A program made the translations under genes and the position numbers. 59,232 nt of DNA from Acidimicrobiia bacterium (GTDB lineage: Bacteria; Actinomycetota; Acidimicrobiia; Spongiisociales; ZC4RG35). Positions 55,232 to 59,232 of the stretch are shown in pieces (the first letter of the stretch is position 1; each line of letters begins with the position of its first letter). The stretch lies in assembly GCA_025937235.1 (NCBI GenBank), contig JAICRU010000008.1, positions 1 through 59,232 on the forward strand, given 5' to 3'. The notes beneath the pieces are model-generated. The model saw only the letters and a list, made by a program, of their open reading frames with translations. It did no database searches and was not told where the DNA came from.

Positions 55232-55648
55232 ATGAGCGATCAGAGAGACAGGGCGGCCGACATCCCCCGCACCGATGCCGAATGGCGGGAGAAGCTCTCC
55301 CCGGAGCAGTATCAGGTTCTGCGTCAGGCGGGAACCGAGCGCGCCTTCACCGGGAAATACTGGGACACCAAGGCCGAGGGCACCTATCGCTGTGCCGGAT
55401 GTGGCGAGGAGTTGTTCGCCAGCGACACCAAGTACGAGTCACACTCCGGCTGGCCCAGCTTCTATCAGGCGTTGGACCCCGACCGGGTCGAGGAGTCGAG
55501 AGACATCTCGCATGGGATGGTGAGAACCGAGGTCAAGTGCGCCAGATGCGGTGGGCACCTGGGACACCTGTTCGACGACGGGCCGAACCCGACCGGGCTC
55601 CGGTACTGCATCAACTCGGCCGCGCTCGACCTCGATCGCGCCGAGTAA
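55232..55648 (+). CDS. msrB: Peptide-methionine (R)-S-oxide reductase
   Basis: [63 protein letters not shown]. Confidence 0.96.
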   Translation: MSDQRDRAADIPRTDAEWREKLSPEQYQVLRQAGTERAFTGKYWDTKAEGTYRCAGCGEELFASDTKYESHSGWPSFYQALDPDRVEESRDISHGMVRTEVKCARCGGHLGHLFDDGPNPTGLRYCINSAALDLDRAE

Positions 55649-55649
55649 G

Positions 55650-56231
55650 TCAGACGGGTCCGGCCATGCGCTGCCGGTCGCGATCGAGCAACTCCACGAA
55701 CTCGGCCTCCCGGGCGCCCCTCGGTATGTCGGCCACTCCGATACGGCCGGTGAGCATCCCGTCGCCATCCTCGACGACCTCGATCCCGGCCAGCATGTGA
55801 AGGACGGGCCTGTTCCACGGCTCGACGACGAAATGGAACGTCTCGATGCCGGCCGCTCGTCCCGTGGCCGCGAGCGCCTCGAAGATGGCCCGTCCCAGAC
55901 CGCGCCGCTGGAATCGATCGACCACGGTGATCGCGATCTCGGCATCGGCACCATCGACGATGTAGCGACCTATGCCGGCTGGGTCGTCGTCGATGGTCGC
56001 TCCCCAGGCCACGTGGCTCACCTGGTTCACATCCGTCAGGTAACGGAGCTCCGAGGCGCTGAGAGCGGAGATGCCCGAACCGAAACGAGCCCGCCTGCTC
56101 TGGGGTGACATCTGGCTCAGACCTTCCACGAGTAGTTCCTTGTCACCGGGATTCACCGGTCTCATCTCGGCCACCGACCCGTCACGAAGGGGTACCTGGA
56201 TTACTTCGTCGTCTTGGTTCTGGATGGTCAT
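55650..56231 (-). CDS. GNAT family N-acetyltransferase
   Basis: EIAITVVDRFQRRGLGRAIFEALAATGRAAGIETFHFVVEPWNRPVLHML. Confidence 0.9.
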   Translation of the reverse strand: MTIQNQDDEVIQVPLRDGSVAEMRPVNPGDKELLVEGLSQMSPQSRRARFGSGISALSASELRYLTDVNQVSHVAWGATIDDDPAGIGRYIVDGADAEIAITVVDRFQRRGLGRAIFEALAATGRAAGIETFHFVVEPWNRPVLHMLAGIEVVEDGDGMLTGRIGVADIPRGAREAEFVELLDRDRQRMAGPV

Positions 56232-56238
56232 GAGCGGG

Positions 56239-56256
56239 TGCTTGCAATTGCAAGCA
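56239..56256. promoter_or_regulatory. 18-bp perfect palindrome TGCTTGCAATTGCAAGCA
   Basis: Equals its own reverse complement; in GNAT/methyltransferase divergent region, overlapping putative GNAT -10 TATGCT (56253-56258, minus strand). Confidence 0.65.
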
Positions 56257-56315
56257 TAGTTGGCGCATCGGGGTATGCCGAGGTCTCCCGAGGGGTGGCG
56301 GGTAACTTCCCGCTC

Positions 56316-57236
56316 ATGGCGAGGCGGCGGACGGCTACGGCCACAACCCATTTCGGATCCGGTAAACGGGAGTCACACGACTCCTCTTCGTTCTACGACC
56401 GCTTCAGCCCGCCGAACGTCTCCCGCGACGAGAGGGTGGCGGAGCCAGTCGCCATCGACGTGATCTGGAACGCCGACGCACGTGAGATCACCGACGAGAT
56501 GGTGGCCGACCGCTCCGTGGCCCTAATCGTCACCTCCCCCCCATATTTCGCCGGCAAGGAGTATGAGACAGACCTGGCCGCCGGCCACGTGCCGTCGTCA
56601 TATGTCGAGTACCTCGAGATGCTGACCGACGCTCTCGCCGTCTGTCTGCGAAAGCTGGAGCCGGGGGGCCGGATGGCGATCAACGTGGCCAACCTCGGCC
56701 GCAAGCCCTATCGATCCCTCTCTGCCGACATCATCTCGATCCTCCAGGACGACCTCGGCATGCTGATGCGGGGCGAGGTCATCTGGCAGAAGGCGAAGGG
56801 GGCTGGAGGGAGTTGCGCGTGGGGCTCGTTTCGTTCCCCGCAGAACCCGGTGCTCCGTGACGTCACCGAGAGGGTGGTGATCGCATCGAAGGGAAGATTC
56901 GATCGGGCTTTGAGTCGGGCCCGTCGTGAAGAGGAAGGCCGTCCCCACCTGCCGACGATCCCGACCGACGAGTTCCTCGAGGCGACCCTCGACGTCTGGG
57001 AGATCCCGTCGGAGAGCGCTCGGCGCATCGGCCATCCGGCTCCCTTCCCGGTCGCGCTGCCCCGCCGTCTGATCGAGCTCTACACATACCAAGGGGACCT
57101 GGTGCTCGACCCATTCATCGGCTCTGGCACCACCGCGGTGGCGGCGACCAGGGCAGGGCGCCGTTACGTGGGCATCGAGACCGATCCCGGCTACGTCGAG
57201 CTGGCCCGGGCCCGGCTCGCCGAAGAGGCGACGTGA
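56316..57236 (+). CDS. Site-specific DNA methyltransferase (N4-C/N6-A type, beta-like motif order)
   Basis: LIVTSPPYFAGKEYE; later LVLDPFIGSGTTAVAATRAGRRYVGIETDPGYVELARARL; TAACTT 7 nt upstream of ATG. Confidence 0.93.
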   Translation: MARRRTATATTHFGSGKRESHDSSSFYDRFSPPNVSRDERVAEPVAIDVIWNADAREITDEMVADRSVALIVTSPPYFAGKEYETDLAAGHVPSSYVEYLEMLTDALAVCLRKLEPGGRMAINVANLGRKPYRSLSADIISILQDDLGMLMRGEVIWQKAKGAGGSCAWGSFRSPQNPVLRDVTERVVIASKGRFDRALSRARREEEGRPHLPTIPTDEFLEATLDVWEIPSESARRIGHPAPFPVALPRRLIELYTYQGDLVLDPFIGSGTTAVAATRAGRRYVGIETDPGYVELARARLAEEAT

Positions 57237-57721
57237 GGATCCTCGCGGTGTGTGCCGGCAACATCTGCCGGTCCCCGGCGGCGGAGGCCGCGATCAGGGA
57301 GGCGGCTGCCGAGGCCGACATCGAGATCACAACCGACTCGGCGGGGACGGGATCGTGGCACATCGGGCAGCCACCACATCCGGAGAGTGTCGCCGCCGGG
57401 GCGCGGGCGGGGCTGCGCATCGACGGCCGGGCTCGCATGGTGACCCCTTCCGATTTCGACCGGTTCGACATCATCCTGGCCATGGACAGGGCCAACCTGC
57501 GTGTTCTGCACGACCTCGCGCCCACCCGGGAAGCGAGGGCGAGGGCCCGACTCTTCCGAACCTACGACGACTCCGCCGAAAGCGACGAGGTGCCCGACCC
57601 GTGGGGTGGGCCCGAGGCCGGCTACGACGAGACGGTCCGCATCGTCAGGGCTGCTGCCCGCGGCCTGGTCGCCGAGCTATTCGGCCATCCGGCAGATCAT
57701 CGCCTGCACAGCCGGCAATGA
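57233..57721 (+). CDS. Low-molecular-weight protein tyrosine phosphatase family
   Basis: GTGA overlap; ILAVCAGNICRSPAAEAAIREA; TYDDSAESDEVPDPWGGPEAGYDET. Confidence 0.93.
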   Translation: MRILAVCAGNICRSPAAEAAIREAAAEADIEITTDSAGTGSWHIGQPPHPESVAAGARAGLRIDGRARMVTPSDFDRFDIILAMDRANLRVLHDLAPTREARARARLFRTYDDSAESDEVPDPWGGPEAGYDETVRIVRAAARGLVAELFGHPADHRLHSRQ

Positions 57722-57725
57722 GCTT

Positions 57726-58442
57726 TCAGCGTTGCAGGAGCCGGTAACCCTCGGTGAGGAACTCGAGGGCGACCCGCTCCTGGTCTTCGGCCTCGAGCAA
57801 CGTGACGTAGGGGAGACTGGCCCCGTTGAAGTATCGATCGTTCCAAAAGGGCTCATCCCGGTCGATCTCGCCCCAAGCCGACACATACAGGTAGGGCTCG
57901 AGATGGCCCCGATCCCCGGGTGACGCTCCATAGCTGGCCCGCCGCCCCTCGGTCTCGCTGCCCATCTCGATGGCGGGGTCGAAGTGCTCGGGCCACAGTT
58001 GGACCTCCGAAACATCATCGGCGGCGTTCGCCTCATCTCGCAACGTCTCGAGGATCTGGGAGCCGAAAGCGAACCAATCTGCCAGGGCGAGCGCAGGCTC
58101 CTCCTCGACGCGCAACGGGCGGTCGGGCTCCATGGCCGGAAGCGGGTCCTTGAACTCGGTGAACCAGTCGACGTCGTATGCCACGCCGAAGAACTCCGCC
58201 GCGGCCCGGATCGTGGTGATGACCTGAGTCGCCACCTCTCCGGCGGTTTCCTGCACCAGGAGATTGCCCTCGATCCGCGACACCTTGCCGTCGTACTCGG
58301 GGGTCCCGAAACCTCCGGGCGTCGACCGCAAACCCATCCGCTCCTCGATCGCATACCTGGCCGGGGCCAGTGCGAAGAATGCGAGCTGATGCAGTTGATC
58401 GCGGGTGAACTGAAAGTCGTCGGGCAGGGGGCCGACCCTCAA
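57726..58442 (-). CDS. Conserved hypothetical protein (partly DUF5996-like C-terminal motif)
   Basis: TTG start in TTGA overlap with DoxX gene; QLWPEHFDPAIEMGSETEGRRASYGASPGDRGHLEPYLYVSAW. Confidence 0.72.
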   Translation of the reverse strand: MRVGPLPDDFQFTRDQLHQLAFFALAPARYAIEERMGLRSTPGGFGTPEYDGKVSRIEGNLLVQETAGEVATQVITTIRAAAEFFGVAYDVDWFTEFKDPLPAMEPDRPLRVEEEPALALADWFAFGSQILETLRDEANAADDVSEVQLWPEHFDPAIEMGSETEGRRASYGASPGDRGHLEPYLYVSAWGEIDRDEPFWNDRYFNGASLPYVTLLEAEDQERVALEFLTEGYRLLQR

Positions 58443-58951
58443 GATGCGCTCCCGACGTTCGTCGGCTTGCGCCAGAAGGTGGCCAGCTGCCCCGCCGCCA
58501 CGAGGAGGCCGCCGGCGATGATGGCGAGGCCGACCCACTCGTCCAGGTTGCCTGCGATTCCTATTGCCTCGTCGACCGAGTACCGGCCCGGCCCGGCGAT
58601 GGCCAATGCCACGCCGATCACCGACAAGGTCGCCACGTATTCCCAGCCCTCGTCGGGGCGGTGGAAGTTGAAGAAGCCGGCAAAACGATGGATCGTCCAG
58701 AAGGCGACAAACATCGTCGCCACCAGCGCGGCCGCCGCCACCGATGTGAGGAAGCCGGCGATGAGGGCGAGCCCGATGGCTATCTCGTTCAGTGCCGAGA
58801 TGCGGGCGTTCAGCTCGGGTGACCGGAAGCCCTTGGAGGCGAACCATTTCGCCGTACCCTCCTGGGTCCTCCCGTGGTTCACGCCGTGGGCGATGATCAC
58901 GATCGCGGCCCACAACCGCAACAGCAGCAGGGCTACGTCGATGGCCGTCAT
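58439..58951 (-). CDS. DoxX-like membrane protein
   Basis: MTAIDVALLLLRLWAAIVIIAHGVNHGRTQEGTAKWFASKGFRSPELNARISALNEIAIGLALIAGF. Confidence 0.87.
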   Translation of the reverse strand: MTAIDVALLLLRLWAAIVIIAHGVNHGRTQEGTAKWFASKGFRSPELNARISALNEIAIGLALIAGFLTSVAAAALVATMFVAFWTIHRFAGFFNFHRPDEGWEYVATLSVIGVALAIAGPGRYSVDEAIGIAGNLDEWVGLAIIAGGLLVAAGQLATFWRKPTNVGSAS

Positions 58952-59065
58952 CTCTCCTCCTCCCGGCACCGTTCCGGTGCTTCTCGGGTCATGCCGGCAC
59001 CACTGCCGACGCCATACCAGGCGTAACCATAGGATTGCCCGCTCCATGGGTACGGTTGCCGGTGC

Positions 59066-59232
59066 ATGAACAACTGGGCGGAAGGTCTGGTGGCGCTGGG
59101 GGTGACGCTCGTCATCGGGCTGGGCATGTGGCTGTTCAGCGGCCGGCCCATGGGAGGAGCGGCGGATGGAGACGATGGCGCCCCGGTCTCCTACGACACT
59201 GCGGCGGCGGCACGGGGCGAGGCGCTGGCGGC
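59066..59232 (+). CDS. N-terminus of membrane-anchored protein, possibly a c-type cytochrome (3' truncated)
   Basis: MNNWAEGLVALGVTLVIGLGMWLFSGRPMGGAADGDDGAPVSYDTAAAARGEALA; open to window end. Confidence 0.5.
   Translation, partial: MNNWAEGLVALGVTLVIGLGMWLFSGRPMGGAADGDDGAPVSYDTAAAARGEALA

Noticed and set aside
1-59232. CRISPR array, prophage, IS element or toxin-antitoxin/defence island
   Set aside because: No regularly spaced repeats, transposase, integrase, Cas or phage structural motifs were found among the plausible ORFs.

Overview
This is about 59 kb of high-GC, gene-dense bacterial chromosome. Gene content suggests an actinobacterium, possibly Acidimicrobiia-like; that is inference. 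I support about 60 protein-coding genes. I see no convincing rRNA, tRNA, CRISPR array, transposase or prophage. Contents include: ureohydrolase, Dus, thioesterase, Maf, amidohydrolase, S41 protease, MsrA, RidA, a secreted lysozyme-like protein, a Na/Ca antiporter, DUF2461, BrkB, an ATP-dependent DNA ligase and a LigD-type polymerase flanking a four-gene ABC operon, class V aminotransferase, ALDH, GH15, glucose dehydrogenase, a heterodimeric ABC exporter, SMP-30, MFS, two ECF sigma factors, an MGMT/Ada protein, transketolase, an adenylate cyclase-ATPase regulator, a DrrAB-like exporter, a two-component system, QueA-like, DUF427, CHAD, NUDIX, MsrB, a DNA methyltransferase and LMW-PTP. Most notable observations: (1) an ECF sigma factor translationally coupled to an MGMT whose Ada-type C4 zinc module is at the C-terminus, an inverted order relative to Ada; (2) a codon-aligned 90-bp antisense overlap between a SigG-like sigma gene and a small STAS-like protein; (3) a TANNNT hexamer 5-9 nt upstream of about 20 start codons, implying widespread leaderless transcription; (4) an 18-bp perfect palindrome between a GNAT gene and a DNA methyltransferase; (5) a dienelactone-hydrolase homolog lacking its catalytic Cys; (6) two gene disruptions (ridA and DUF5655) that may be sequencing artefacts.
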